Made by a program: the position numbers and the translations under genes. From Hymenoscyphus infarciens (lineage: Eukaryota; Ascomycota; Leotiomycetes; Helotiales; Helotiaceae), in contig LLCB01000017.1 of NCBI GenBank assembly GCA_001414345.1, positions 62,001 through 126,000 on the forward strand: a DNA stretch of 64,000 bases, given 5' to 3'. The notes beneath the pieces were generated by a model. It worked only from the letters and a program-made list of their open reading frames with translations, ran no database searches and had not been told where the DNA came from. Below are positions 33,915 through 44,704 of the stretch, one piece after another (position 1 is the stretch's first letter; every line of letters starts with the position of its first letter).

Positions 33915-35021
33915 TTAACCAGTGTTGGGGGTAGATTTTTCCACCTTGTAAGAAAGTTTGTACGCCCCATCCACCATCTGAAAAGGCCTAGGGACAGCTC
34001 CATCAAATTTCCTTAAAACATCAAGAGCATCCCCTAATAAACCCTTAACTTCCTTTAAAAGTGTCTCGAAATCCTCTTCTTTGAAGGTCCAGCCGTGTGG
34101 ACGCCCCATACAAATCGCAGCTACCCAAGCACAAAATCTCCTCAATGCAGAACCTTCTGTTGTAAGCTCATAAGCTGCCCGAAGTACATAGAAGCTTGGC
34201 AGTGCTTTATGTTCATTATACCAAAGTATGATGCAATCCATGACCGCCTGCATGAAATCCGGCATCTGGTATTTTTCAGCAATCGCAAAAGTTGGTACAA
34301 GTCTCCAGTCTCCTGGTGTCGGGTTGATAATCGTGTTAGTGTACACCCACTACAGAGATCTCAGAGTCAGCATGCTGCTTTGAGGATGTTTGAGTAGGAG
34401 TAAGTCTTGCCAAAGGAGAGTTTCTCAGCTCTAATATTTACCAAGAGAAGACATGTTTCCCTCTAAGAAACTGGGTACTCACTTCAATTAAAATGGCAAA
34501 GGACGCTGGATCATCGTCTGGAAAGGTTGCTTTGGACTCTAAGGCTTCCAAAAATTTGCCATTGAACATTCTAAAGATTTTCATTGTAAGCCTTCTGCAT
34601 CAAATTCTCATTTGTTGTTACCTACCTGTCAAAAACCTTGACTCTTCGGCACAGAAGAGCTTTGTGGACTTTGAAGTGTTTTCGATTCTTTTCTGGACCA
34701 ACATGAAGATCTACCATCTCTATGCCAAAGGATCTGTTTTTCTAAATCAGCCACTTTTACTACTCAATGGATTCCTCCCCCGCCAAAGTGCTTCAGCAAT
34801 AACAGTGCACTTGAAAGGTGGGCAGATAGGGGCGGCGCAACAACTTGGGAACTAAGGGCACTAGTTAAGTGTGGAAGGCATGTCGTCGCTTACCTGGCTC
34901 TTCTCAACTCTCTTTCAGGTTTGGTAGCCGTGGCGACCTTCTGCTCCTTTTCGTCCTTTTCCACTATTTCCCTCTTATTAGGCGTCATTGCTGCGGAACC
35001 GGCGCTGTCGAGATTTTCCAT
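33915..35021 (-). CDS. BTB/POZ domain protein 2
   Basis: Four exons, complement of 33915-34349, 34483-34570, 34626-34733 and 34894-35021. The introns are 133, 55 and 160 bp and the product is 252 residues. Exon 1 encodes a charged, Lys/Glu-rich N-terminus. Exons 2-4 carry the BTB fold with 'MVDLHVG', 'VHKALLCRRVKVFDR', 'MFNGKF', 'PDDDPASFAILIEWVYT' and 'FAIAEKY'. All four joins close in phase and restore the usual order of BTB motifs. It shares 'MVDLHVG' and a stretch of near-identical DNA (around 33127-33147 and 34704-34725) with BTB protein 1, so the two look like tandem duplicates. The C-terminal half (about 150-252) is not recognised. Confidence 0.82.
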
Positions 35022-35220
35022 TTGCGTATCAGAAGCCTGACTACAAAGAGGGAAGCTTCAGAAGTTATATAGACAAATTTAGGCAGCAGGAGCGAGAAAA
35101 TACTGGATACCTTTCATACAAACTCATATTCACCAAGCTTCAGGGGCATTCTTTCAACAGACTGTTAGTGAGGGCAGCGTTGTCAAAGGGAAATGACTGT
35201 TCACATAGCATTCAACAGAG
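35022..35220. other. Promoter of BTB gene 2; possible position of lost BTB-3 exons
   Basis: Short region between the divergent BTB gene 2 and the BTB fragment. Plus-strand frames here are open but show no BTB motif. Confidence 0.4.
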
Positions 35221-35592
35221 TGCATATCAATTCTTTCGTACAACTGTGTTAAGCTTTGGACTTTGGCAGACAAGCTGTTTCTACCAGACCTCAAGGACAA
35301 CGCCTGGAAAGACGCTTATCAAAACTACAATATTGGCCGCTCTCTTACAACTTTCACTAAGATCACGGTTGAGAACTCCCCAGTGCGAAGGTTCACCAGC
35401 CAAACGGTTGCATACGCCATGACTTCCAAGGGTGGAACAAAAGACTGCAAGGAAATCTTTGCTTTAAACAAGGCAATTTACAAGGATGTGCTCCAGATCA
35501 TCAATGACGTACACGAAAACGTTCCTGGCCCACGAAAAGGCAAGTATTGCGAGTTTCATCAACACCCCCCTGGGAGAGAACTCTTGCCCTAA
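35221..35592 (+). pseudogene. BTB/POZ protein 3, 5'-truncated
   Basis: A 124-codon plus-strand frame beginning after an AG at 35219-35220 and ending with TAA at 35590-35592. It encodes only the second half of a BTB protein: 'SYNCVKLWTLADKLFLPDLK' corresponds to 'TYNPLALYILAEKY...' of BTB protein 1, followed by 'SPVRRFTSQTVAYAM' matching 'SPMRKYVSHTLAYSM'. The first half of the BTB fold is absent because the promoter and first exon of the divergent BTB gene 2 occupy that position. It is a fragment left by inversion or deletion, or an exon of a gene I cannot complete. Confidence 0.65.
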
Positions 35593-35728
35593 TGACGAAA
35601 GTCACCATGTGGAATATATGTGTGAACATTAGGTTATGCGGAAATACTTCTGGGTTTTTCAGAATCAAATAGTATGTTATGGTGAAGGGGGAAAAGTAAC
35701 ATCGATCATGGTCAGTTTTTGAGAGGGG

Positions 35729-37697
35729 CAGTGTGGTCGATAGTATTTACAATATTATACCACCACGATATATTGTTGGAAACCCACTTTAATACGTACT
35801 ATTTATACCATTTAAATGCCACGATATCCAACAATATTATCCTTTATATTGTTAGTATTTTAATCGATATTATGATAATATCGTAGTGTTGCTAAGCCTA
35901 AATATTTAAGCTTTTTACCCTTCTACTTCTTTTTAGCCTTATCTTTTAAAACTATATAGTACATCGCACAGTGCAGAAAATATAGTGCTGAATAGCTAGA
36001 ATTATAGATCTATTTAAATAGAGTATTTTAAAAAAAAAAGAATCATATAAATAGCTCTTAAACTGACCTAAGTAACACAAAGTAATAAATATGGCCCGTG
36101 CGAGATAGATTTCTAGATATGTTTCTATTAACACTAAGTACTAATTCGACGATAACAACGTTATATTAATCGCTAGAATATAATAAACTAGTGTATTAAA
36201 TTCTACTAAGTTTTACTCTTTAATTATAGGTAAATATTAACTAAATCGATAAATAAAAATTATTTTAGTCTAATAAGTAAGTAATAAAGGGATACGAAGA
36301 CTTAACACCTGTACGCGGTGTATCCTATGAACCTCTAGTAGTTCTATTTCGCCTCTAGAACTGTCTATAGAGCTAAGTTTAAGTTAAAAGGGCGACGTAG
36401 TAATACCCCTTTTTATAACCGTTAGAGTTTTTAGCCTCTTAACCTTCTATAAAGAAGCTACGTTATATATAGTAATATACTAGATATTAACAAAAAAGAC
36501 TTATATAGCTTATTTACTTAATAGTAGTATTTATAGACTACTAAAATAAACTAATTAAGAAAGCCTCTAAAGTCGATTCTATATATTCACTAATACTAGA
36601 GGACTTCTACTCTAGATATACTATAGAATTATATATAACTCTAAGAAGGTAAGGGCTATATACCGACCTAAGATTAGAGGTAATACCTATAGTAGTTATT
36701 CTATATAGTTAGTATATACTATATTTAAGTTAAGAGAATTACTAAAAGGGGTAAAAGACTCTTAACAATAGTAATAGAGTAATTAGGAAGGGCCTAGGTA
36801 GTATAAATAAGAGTATAAATATAGAGGGGTTTTTATAACTAGATAATAGACTCTCTACTATTTATATTAGGATATTCGAAGTACGTTTAATAGTACTTTA
36901 ATAAAATAGTGAAATACCTCTTAAGAGGTATAGAACTATAGAGTAGGGAACTAATTCTCTAGTTAGTTATAGAGAACCGATTCTCTACTATTTATATTAG
37001 TAGATATTTAAAGCACGTTTAATAGCTCTTAGATAAAGCGACGAAATACCCTTTAAGAGGTATAGGACTATAGAGTAGAGGGAATAGAAGATAGAACTAG
37101 GAAACTTAGGTTAGAGATATATTAGAGGATGGTTCTTAAGATAGTATATTAGAAGACGATTATTATTAGTCTTATATAGAGGAGAGTTAACTAAGCCCTT
37201 TTTATAAGAGCTGTTATAAAGTACTAAATCAGTCGTCTATAAGAATAACTAAAAACATTAAATTCGAATTAGAACGGGGGGAATAGAAGAAGATACTAAG
37301 CTATTACTAGGATGTAAAGCTAGGAGCGTAGAGGTATATATATATAGCGGGCCTGGTAATAGGCACTCTAAGGAGTGTATAAGCTACTTTTAGATAAAAC
37401 CCTGTAAATAGTACGTCTATATAGCGCCGGCTTTAGGCAGCTAAAAAGACTATTTGAATAAAAAAAAAATAAAAAAAAAGTAAGTGATAAAAGAGTATAT
37501 AGAAAAAGTGTGAATAGCCTCATTTTGAGAAAAAGTGGGTTTTAGCGCTTACGAGTCATTAAAAGATATACCGTATGATATCACGATATTACGATAGTAT
37601 TATAGCGTATTTGGATACGTACTACTGGGATATTATGATAATATATTAATCTAAAATACTGCAGTATTTTATCACGATAATACTATCGACCACACTG
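35729..37697. mobile_element. hAT-type DNA transposon, RIP-degraded or non-autonomous
   Basis: A 1,969-bp element with perfect 19-bp terminal inverted repeats CAGTGTGGTCGATAGTATT (35729-35747; complement at 37679-37697). It is flanked by the 8-bp target duplication GAGAGGGG (35721-35728 and 37698-37705). An 8-bp duplication and CAG-starting ends are the hallmarks of the hAT superfamily. The interior is AT-rich with no open frame; a transposase cannot be read. Subterminal copies of TATCACGATA-like motifs occur at both ends. It sits directly beside the truncated BTB gene. Confidence 0.9.
36849..37081. repeat. Internal 130-bp tandem duplication in the hAT element
   Basis: TCTCTACTATTTATATTAG starts at 36852 and 36982. 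The two units share a downstream stretch with AAGAGGTATAG and ACTATAGAGTAG, giving a period of 130 bp. Confidence 0.7.
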
Positions 37698-37705
37698 GAG
37701 AGGGG

Positions 37706-37926
37706 TTATTACAGGGTGGTTTAGGGTGGTTTAGGGGCAAGAGTGTCTAAAGCTGGTATTATAATGGATAAACAACTTCCTCTAAGCCAAACTATGGCGC
37801 TATGTCAGATTGTGTTTTCTTTCGAAGGGGAGAAAAGGGGGGGCTTGACAAGGGAGAGAAATCCAAACCTTTATTCCATTCATCCCAGTCCCAAAAGGCA
37901 ATTGTGACGATTTAATGCCCGGAAGA
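37706..37926. other. Short intergenic stretch
   Basis: Ordinary composition with a GGGTGGTTTA doublet at about 37715-37735. 3' flank of the HAD phosphatase gene. Confidence 0.4.
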
Positions 37927-38977
37927 TTACGAGGGAGCGAGAATTCCATATTGATCATAAGGGAAGTCTTCCAAGGTAGTCAGATTCGTACCCCATCCGT
38001 CATCGATTTCTCCCAACTGCCAATGATCACCTATTTCAACCAACCCAACTCTACCAGCAAGAACTTCCTTTTCCTTGCCCTTATACTCGCTAGCCAAGCC
38101 AACATGAGGTACCTAGTTCGGAGTCAGTTTGCTTCTTTGAGACAGAAAAGGAGTTGTTTTGGCAGTAAAGAAGAGTATTTTCTAACCCCCGAAACAACTG
38201 GAATAGGAAAAATTGCTCCGAGAATTGGAGACTTACCCAAACTACTCTCATCTTAGCCCTTCTTCCTGCCTCAACTCCCGGAACGCTATCCTCGAACACC
38301 AAACATTCCGCGGGGGTTATCGGCTTCTCTCCTTCAGACAGACTCTCGTTGATGCAAGCGAGTGCCTGTAAAAAGATATCAGGAGCTGGCTTTCCACGTC
38401 CTTTCACCAATCTCGGATCATCACCCAAGACACGATGATTCTCATCGAAAACCTCAAACATTTTCTTGACCTTGGGGTTCTGAAGCTTCAAGGCGAAATT
38501 GAACTTGTTGGAGCTAGATGCCAAGGCGATGTGGACCTTATCCCCGCTCGTGGTGTGCGCGGATTTGAGGTGAGTTAAAAGGCTCTCGACACCAGGTAAT
38601 GGTTGACAGTCGGGGAAATACAAAGTTTGCTGTTCTCTTTGCTCTGCGTTGAATTGTTCGCGAGGGATTGGTAGTTGAGCCCATTCGTGGAAAACGTCGC
38701 CGGTCGAGGAGCCAGGGACACCCATGAGTTTGGCTTTGATTGACCATGGCAATGGAGGCCTACCGTACCTTTCAAGTACGATGTTGGCGCATCGGGTGTA
38801 AATATCTTCCCTGAGATGGTCAGTCAGTCTTCATATTGGATTTGGAGCAGCATACGTCGTACGTCGAGATAAGAAGCCCATCCATGTCAAATATACACGC
38901 CCGCACGGGCTGGAATCTAGGAGGGTCAGCGCCAGGATAATTACCGAGGAGACGGAATTCAAATACTTATTTGTCAT
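37927..38977 (-). CDS. HAD-superfamily phosphatase (pseudouridine-5'-phosphatase/GS1-like)
   Basis: Four exons, complement of 37927-38112, 38237-38810, 38863-38916 and 38967-38977. The introns are 124, 52 and 50 bp and the product is 274 residues. HAD hydrolases remove phosphate from small metabolites through an Asp-phosphate intermediate. Motif I is 'FDMDGLL' (nucleophile Asp14, acid Asp16). Motif II is 'IALASSS'. The motif III lysine is in 'GRGKPAPDIF', and motif IV is 'VFEDSVPGVEAG'. The order matches GS1/HDHD1-type fungal enzymes, including 'STEDIYT' just after motif I. The 11-nt first exon (MTN + AA) is needed for a start codon and joins in phase to 'KFQPVRAC'. Substrate cannot be read from sequence. 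Confidence 0.9.
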
Positions 38978-39916
38978 TGCTTCTCCCATTTTGAGGAGGT
39001 TGTGGGGCGAATCGTGGATTTTGTTGTCTTTTGAAAGACCAACAGCGACTTCGAGGGGAAAAGCAAAATAAGTGCAACACGTGATGTCTCCGGATCTTGG
39101 TCCTTCAGTCTGAACAATTTTCTGATTCTAATGTACTCATGGTAGACTTTCACTTAAATACAGTCTCTTCTCTTCTACAAATTGGTGGGTTAGTTCCGAG
39201 AAATCTAGACTTCTGTGGTAAGCACGTGATTTAGTCTCCAAAGCTGCTAATAATCACAAAATAGACCTCTCTATATAGCTATGGAGTATAAACTGCAAGC
39301 GGCCTAGATATTCATGGGCAATTTCCATATGAAGGTGGAAAGTATAGCAATACTTTAAGCTGATATTTCATTTCGGTTCTCGCTGTTAGACACGAAGCGA
39401 CAGGACGATGAGAGTAAAACTGTATAATGACTCGTTTTGGAATTTGGCGATTGAGTTTTGTAATTCGGCACGATTTTTGTAGATTTGTCTTTGGCAGGAG
39501 AATGTTTAGATATGAAACTGACTTGATGGGGGAGGTAGACGTGATTGTGTGGCCAGTGAGTGCATTCGAATATTCTGGCAAATGTCGCACATGAAAGCAC
39601 CACTGATAAAGCAGTGTAACTGATGATACATCCAAGTATGTCGCACATGGTTGCTAGAGGTGGAAAATATCTATCCAATCGACCATTTTTCGCTTAACTG
39701 CTTTGAAAACGGTCCACGACAGATAATGTGCGAGGCTAACGGTCTTCTGCCTCGGTTTTGATATCTCATCTCGCACTCCTGGTAACACACTGGGCACAAG
39801 CTAAAGAACCAACCCTTTTCACTCTTCTCCGATTATTTACTTCAACAATTTCGACAGCTTCTCTTGAAACTTCGAACAACAATCAGCACTCGCTTTAAGA
39901 CAAATTCTTCCACAAC
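38978..39916. other. Intergenic between divergent HAD and glycosyltransferase genes
   Basis: Bidirectional promoter region of about 0.9 kb. Minus-strand frames of about 107 codons at 39312-39678 overlap each other and show no recognisable protein; not counted. Confidence 0.45.
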
Positions 39917-41534
39917 ATGATATTACAACGAGGTGCAGCATTGACCTTCCTGGTCGGCCTCTGCGCATTCCTATTTCGAGTTTTCAAAAGTGAAAATGAC
40001 ACCCTCCCTATCCAAGGGAAAAACAATACAGTCCTCTTCTTCACAATCGAACACCCAGGATGCAACAACGTACACCTCTCAACCGTCTACTCCCTCCTCG
40101 AAAAGCATCCAGAGCATCCAGGTATCGAAATACACTACGCCTCCTTCCCCAAGGTCGAAAAGAAATTACAACACATCTCGAGTCTCGCATCCAAACGAGG
40201 ATCAGAAGCAAAGGATTTGACATTTCATACACTCCCAGGTCGCGGGTTTGCCGAGTCTCTTCTGAAATTGTTTATGATCGGCAATCGGGTTCTACTTGGG
40301 ACACATGGGCCTGGGCTAGACGCAGGTGACCATTTCGCGAAAACCATAGGGTCTTATATGGCACCATGGGCGGAAGAAGAGTATTTGGCGCTCTATGAGT
40401 TTTGCGTTCATTTAATTGAGGAGATCGACCCAGCTGTTGTCATCATCGACACATTCTTTCCGCCAGGGGTCGATGCTACAAGAGATCGAAATCGCCTACA
40501 CGCGCTCATCACTCCGAACATTCTTTCCGATCTTTTACCAGCCGCTCAACCCATATGGACCATGTTCTGGAAGTACCCCGCTGTAGGGACGGGCTATCCA
40601 TACCCGGTGCCGTGGAGCCTCATTCCCGCCAATACATATGTGAACTTACAGATTTTACATGGAATGTTTTACGAAACAAAAATTGCGGCAAAGAGAAGTT
40701 TTTTGAAGGCGAAAGGGATTAAGAATCCGATCGATTTCTCGGGCTTATATAGACCAAATGTTCCATGGTTGACGCAGACTTTACCAGGTGCACACTTACC
40801 ATTCACAAGGATACCTAAAAACGTTACGTTGACGGGACCGATAAATCTTTCAGGGCTAGAGGAGAGGTCTCTTGAGGCGGAAGAGTTATTGAAATGGGTA
40901 AAGAAACCAACGGTGATGGTTTGTTTGGGTAGTGGCTTCGGCTTTCGTGAAGACCAGGCGAAAGTAATGCTAGAAGCTTTGCAGAATGTGTTAAGAGAGA
41001 CTGAGGTACAAATACTATGGAAGCTGAGTCGGCTCGAGTCATTTGATGATCAATTTCTGCATAATGCAATCCGAGACTCTGATGGTCGCTTAAGAATCGA
41101 GACATGGTTGGACGTAGAGCCGCCTACCCTTTTGCAAGAGGGAAACATCTTACTTTATGTCCACCATGGAGGAGCAGGTTCCTATCATGATTCAATCTTG
41201 TGAGTACCTGAACTCCGGGGATTTTTCAAACAATTGTACTGATCATGACAGGGGTGGTGTTCCGCATGTCATCCTTCCACAATGGGCTGATTTGTATGAC
41301 TTTGCAAGCCTGGTCGAGAGCTTGAAGATAGGCGTATGGGGTTGCCGTGCAACGAGTCCAAGTTGGACAACCGAGTGTATCCAAGAAGCTATCCTTCTCG
41401 TGATCAAAGATAGCCCCGACAGTTCGTTGATGTCAAAAAACGCAGCCTCTTTTGGAGAACTTGCAAGGAAGACTATTGGTCGTGACGTTGCTGCACAAGA
41501 GGTGGCACGATTGGCGGCTTCAGGGTACTCTTGA
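39917..41534 (+). CDS. UDP-glycosyltransferase (GT1 family), membrane-anchored
   Basis: Two exons, 39917-41199 and 41252-41534, with a 52-bp intron, giving 521 residues. It transfers a sugar from a UDP-sugar to a lipophilic acceptor such as a sterol or secondary metabolite. An N-terminal hydrophobic anchor (about 7-22) precedes a short basic patch. The C-terminal donor-binding half has 'VMVCLGSGFGF' and the donor signature 'HHGGAGS' at 416-422, close to the splice junction, then 'GGVPHVILPQWADLYDFA' across the join. The acceptor-binding half is divergent. No C-terminal membrane helix is seen. Whether an acceptor pathway is nearby is unclear: the adjacent genes do not form an obvious cluster. 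Confidence 0.9.
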
Positions 41535-41915
41535 GCTTACAAGTTTTCTTCTTGTTATCAATCCCAAGGAGGCAGTAGAATTACAACCAGCAAATAGTTT
41601 CAAACTCCTAATTCGCTGTGTCAGCTGTTTGATAAAAGGTTACATTCAAAGAGTATAGTCTCAATCAATAATACGAAGGACTTGAGTTCTTGCCATCGTA
41701 AAGAAACGAATGGATAACTCGCCTCCCAAAAGTAGCAAGTTGATGTTTGCTTTTGTTGGGGGTCATCTGGTCTGGTAATGCCAAGCAACCCCCACTTTCG
41801 CCAACCACAGCGGAAAATCACAACACTATAGTTAAAAAAACCACCTCGCCCTCCCGCTCAAGGTTGGGATGGTGCAATCTCAATGTCCAAAGAGGCAAAA
41901 AGAATGGTTTGTTTT
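41535..41915. other. Intergenic
   Basis: 3' flank of the glycosyltransferase and downstream of the tRNA. No gene seen. Confidence 0.4.
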
Positions 41916-42016
41916 TGATCACTACGAGGGTCGAACTCGCGACCTTGGCGTTGTCAATGGCAGGTTTAACCCAGCCTATATTAGCACCACGCTCTAACCA
42001 ACTGAGCTAAGCGATC
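41916..42016 (-). tRNA. tRNA-Ile (anticodon AAU) with 27-nt intron
   Basis: 101 nt on the minus strand. The acceptor stem GATCGCT pairs with AGTGATC and the discriminator is A. The D-arm contains AGCTCAGTTGGTTAGAGC. The anticodon stem TGGTG/CGCCA encloses CTAATA, a 27-nt intron after position 37, then A. The T-arm contains GTTCGA. The loop gives anticodon AAT. Intron position 37/38 is canonical. A T5 run at 41897-41901 on the transcribed strand can terminate Pol III. Confidence 0.95.
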
Positions 42017-43091
42017 TTGATGAGGTTCTTCTGTTATTGAAGCACTTTCGTTTATCTCTTTATAGAATGATGACTCAGAGTGTGGTAGGGAAGGTTCTGG
42101 TTGGAGAAACGTTATTGGTTGAATTTGGCCGAAGTTTAACCTCCTAGTCATCTCTGGTGAGCTTTCAGCCTTATTTTGTTTCTTATATAGGCATTATATA
42201 TCTCCTTTCCTAGACTAGGTAAATGAGAAAGTATTACTATCTAACTAAACAAACTCATATAAGTGACATAGTATAAAGGAAAAAGAGAAAACTTTATAAA
42301 ACATGTAATAAGTATTAATAAGTATTAATAATAATAGATATAAATAATCGTATAAGAAATATTATATTAGTACTATTCTCCGTTAGATAAATAAAGTTGA
42401 ACTATATATTAAACAATATAGAAAAAACACTCTTATAAATTTTACTTCGTTATTTCCATAGCTAAGAGAAATTATACTAGGAAAGAAAACTAGCCTATAG
42501 AAGAAAGTATTCTATCACCTATCTCTTAGCAATCAGCGGGAAGCAAGAGGGAGGGTGGAAAGAGAGAGAAACGTTTATACCTTCCTAGTATTCTAAATTT
42601 CTAAAGTAACATAAAAAGAAAATAGAATATCAATCTATTTCAACCATCTCAAATGCCTAGTTTAAATTCTCTTACAAAGTTGGAATAAGAAGCTTTTTCA
42701 AGACAAGTAAGAATTTAAACTATCTACCTACTCCTACTTTCACTGCCTATATTTCGCAATCCACCAACCATTAAAAGCCCAAAAGCGTCTTTCAATAAAA
42801 TCGCATAATGTTAATTCTTCAATTATAAATAAAATTTCCTTTTCCACTAGCCAAGACTCACAACATTGAAGCAACAACCTCCTGTACCATCCTAGAATAG
42901 ACTATAGACAAGACAGTTTTCAATAAATGCACGCTGTATATCAGTATGCGAGAGAGCTTTTGGTCTAAAATGTGGCTGGTATTTAGTAATTATCAGCTTC
43001 ACTTTTCACATTTCTTCACATGGCCAAGCAACATATTGTTTACGCAAGTGACGAAGTACAAAGATAGTAAAGCGTTGCGAACATGTGAGAA

Positions 43092-43127
<36 letters not shown>

Positions 43128-43485
43128 GTCTAGACACCAACTTACAAGTCAGCTTAGCTTGTGTTTCCCAAAGCGATAAAAAAGAAGAGGACAGAATCAT
43201 CCCCATGGCGCGTCACTTCTCAACGCGTCAATCACCACAGAATAGAATAAATTCGCTAATCCACTCACCCCACCGCCTCAAAAAAAACAAAAAGTGCTTT
43301 TCTCCATCATCTCAAGATCCAAGATCGAGAACCATCCAACGACAAAGAGTCACCCCCTGGTGTCAAGCCTTGACCAGAAAATCTATTCACTCTTCCCTCC
43401 AGCGCAGCGCGGCGGCAGGCCATCGGATCCAAGATCCAAGATCAGACGAACGACACCACCCAACAACCTCCCCCCAACACCCAAA
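42017..43485. other. Intergenic, about 1.5 kb, AT-rich centre
   Basis: 42180-42480 is AT-rich but not classically RIP-mutated. No gene supported. A GA microsatellite lies at 43094-43124. Confidence 0.5.
43094..43124. repeat. (GA)n microsatellite
   Basis: About 15 AG dinucleotides in a row upstream of the tail-anchored protein gene. Confidence 0.9.
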
Positions 43486-44187
43486 ATGGCATCCAAAATG
43501 GCATCCAAAATGGCATCCAAAAACACCCCCAATGAGTCTCCCCTCCCCGGTCTCACATTCGCCACAAACTTCCCCCACTTCAACGCTCTATGTACCGAGC
43601 ATCTACAAGGCATCCCAGAGGGTGAGCTCCCTCTTCCCCCTTCCTCTCCCTTCCTCACACACACAAAACTAACAATGGAACCCCCCTCCCCCCCAGAAAG
43701 GTGCAAAGAAATAGCCGCCTCCCTCCACGCTGGTCACTACCAAAAGTTCAAAGTCACCCTCACAGGCACCGTCTCCAAAACCAGCCCCAACGGCCATCTC
43801 ACGCTCCTAGGCCAGGACATCAAGGCCTATGGTCTCCGTCGCGATCTCGTTATCTCGAATCCCTTTGGAAAGTTGGAACCAAAGAGGACGACGAAGGCGG
43901 AGCAGAGAAAGATTGAGGCGGAGCAGGTGAAGATTTGGGAGGAGAGGCTTCAGAAACGTTCGGAAGATATTGCTCCAACGAATGTGGGTGGAGATCCGGT
44001 TGGGGATACGCCTACCGAGAGGAGTTGGAAGAAATCTGGGAAACAGGCTGAAGATGTTGCTCGAGTTGAGAAGGCTTTCTGGGGGGTAGTGGAGAGAGTG
44101 GGTTGGTTTTGTTTTTTTGTTTTGGGCTTGGCGATGGGTATTGTGTTGGGAATTGAGATGTGTGTTAATTTCGGGGTGGTGGTTTAG
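43486..44187 (+). CDS. Hypothetical tail-anchored membrane protein
   Basis: Two exons, 43486-43621 and 43697-44187, with a 75-bp intron that is a multiple of three and stop-free, giving 208 residues. The start was chosen at the first of three in-frame Met-Ala-Ser-Lys repeats. These are encoded by a 12-bp DNA repeat (ATGGCATCCAAA); upstream in-frame sequence is 5'UTR-like. The middle (about 70-155) has alternating short hydrophobic segments. A charged, Glu/Lys-rich region (about 115-175) is followed by a C-terminal membrane helix (about 184-206). No known family recognised. A decayed relative lies just downstream at 44705-45374. Confidence 0.6.
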   Translation: MASKMASKMASKNTPNESPLPGLTFATNFPHFNALCTEHLQGIPEGELPLPPSSPFLTHTKLTMEPPSPPERCKEIAASLHAGHYQKFKVTLTGTVSKTSPNGHLTLLGQDIKAYGLRRDLVISNPFGKLEPKRTTKAEQRKIEAEQVKIWEERLQKRSEDIAPTNVGGDPVGDTPTERSWKKSGKQAEDVARVEKAFWGVVERVGWFCFFVLGLAMGIVLGIEMCVNFGVVV

Positions 44188-44280
44188 GGCGAGTCTTCGA
44201 GGCTTCGGGATTGTGAGGTATGGGTTGTGGTTTAAGGCTAGCTGTCGAGGCTTAAGAATGTGCGGTATAGGTTGTGAATT
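44188..44280. repeat. Imperfect 48-bp tandem duplication after the stop codon
   Basis: Units at about 44188-44235 and 44236-44280 share CGAGGCTT, TGCGGTAT/TGAGGTAT and GGTTGTG. A GGGTCCAAATA repeat follows at about 44398-44422. Confidence 0.6.
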
Positions 44281-44704
44281 GGGATGGGTTTGTTGTTCGA
44301 GGGAATAGGCATGTTCAGCTAGGTGACTTGCTCCGAGGAGGATCTACGAACGAGATGTTGTCTTGTTGCGGATTTCATGGCTTTTCGGTTTCTCCAAATA
44401 GGGTCCAAATAGGGTCCAAATTAGATCTCGAAGAAGGTTGATAGAACTATATTAAGACTTTCACTTACGATGAATGACTTCCAAGTGCCAGTTCGTGCAC
44501 TAGTTATGGATTTTGGTATTGGAGGATATGATAATGACTTCTTGAGGTTAAATCGACTTACATACTACAAGCTCGAAGGAAACCTACTAAGTACTTACGA
44601 GAACGTTCGTTGTGTCGATCTAGTCTCAAAACAAAATTAGAGTTAAATCAACCTCGAGACAAAACACTCCACCTTGTTAGTAAACAAGAACCACCTCTTC
44701 ATAA

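Noticed and set aside
39312..39678. Two overlapping 107-codon minus-strand frames
   Set aside because: They lie between divergent genes, overlap each other in different frames and show no protein signature.
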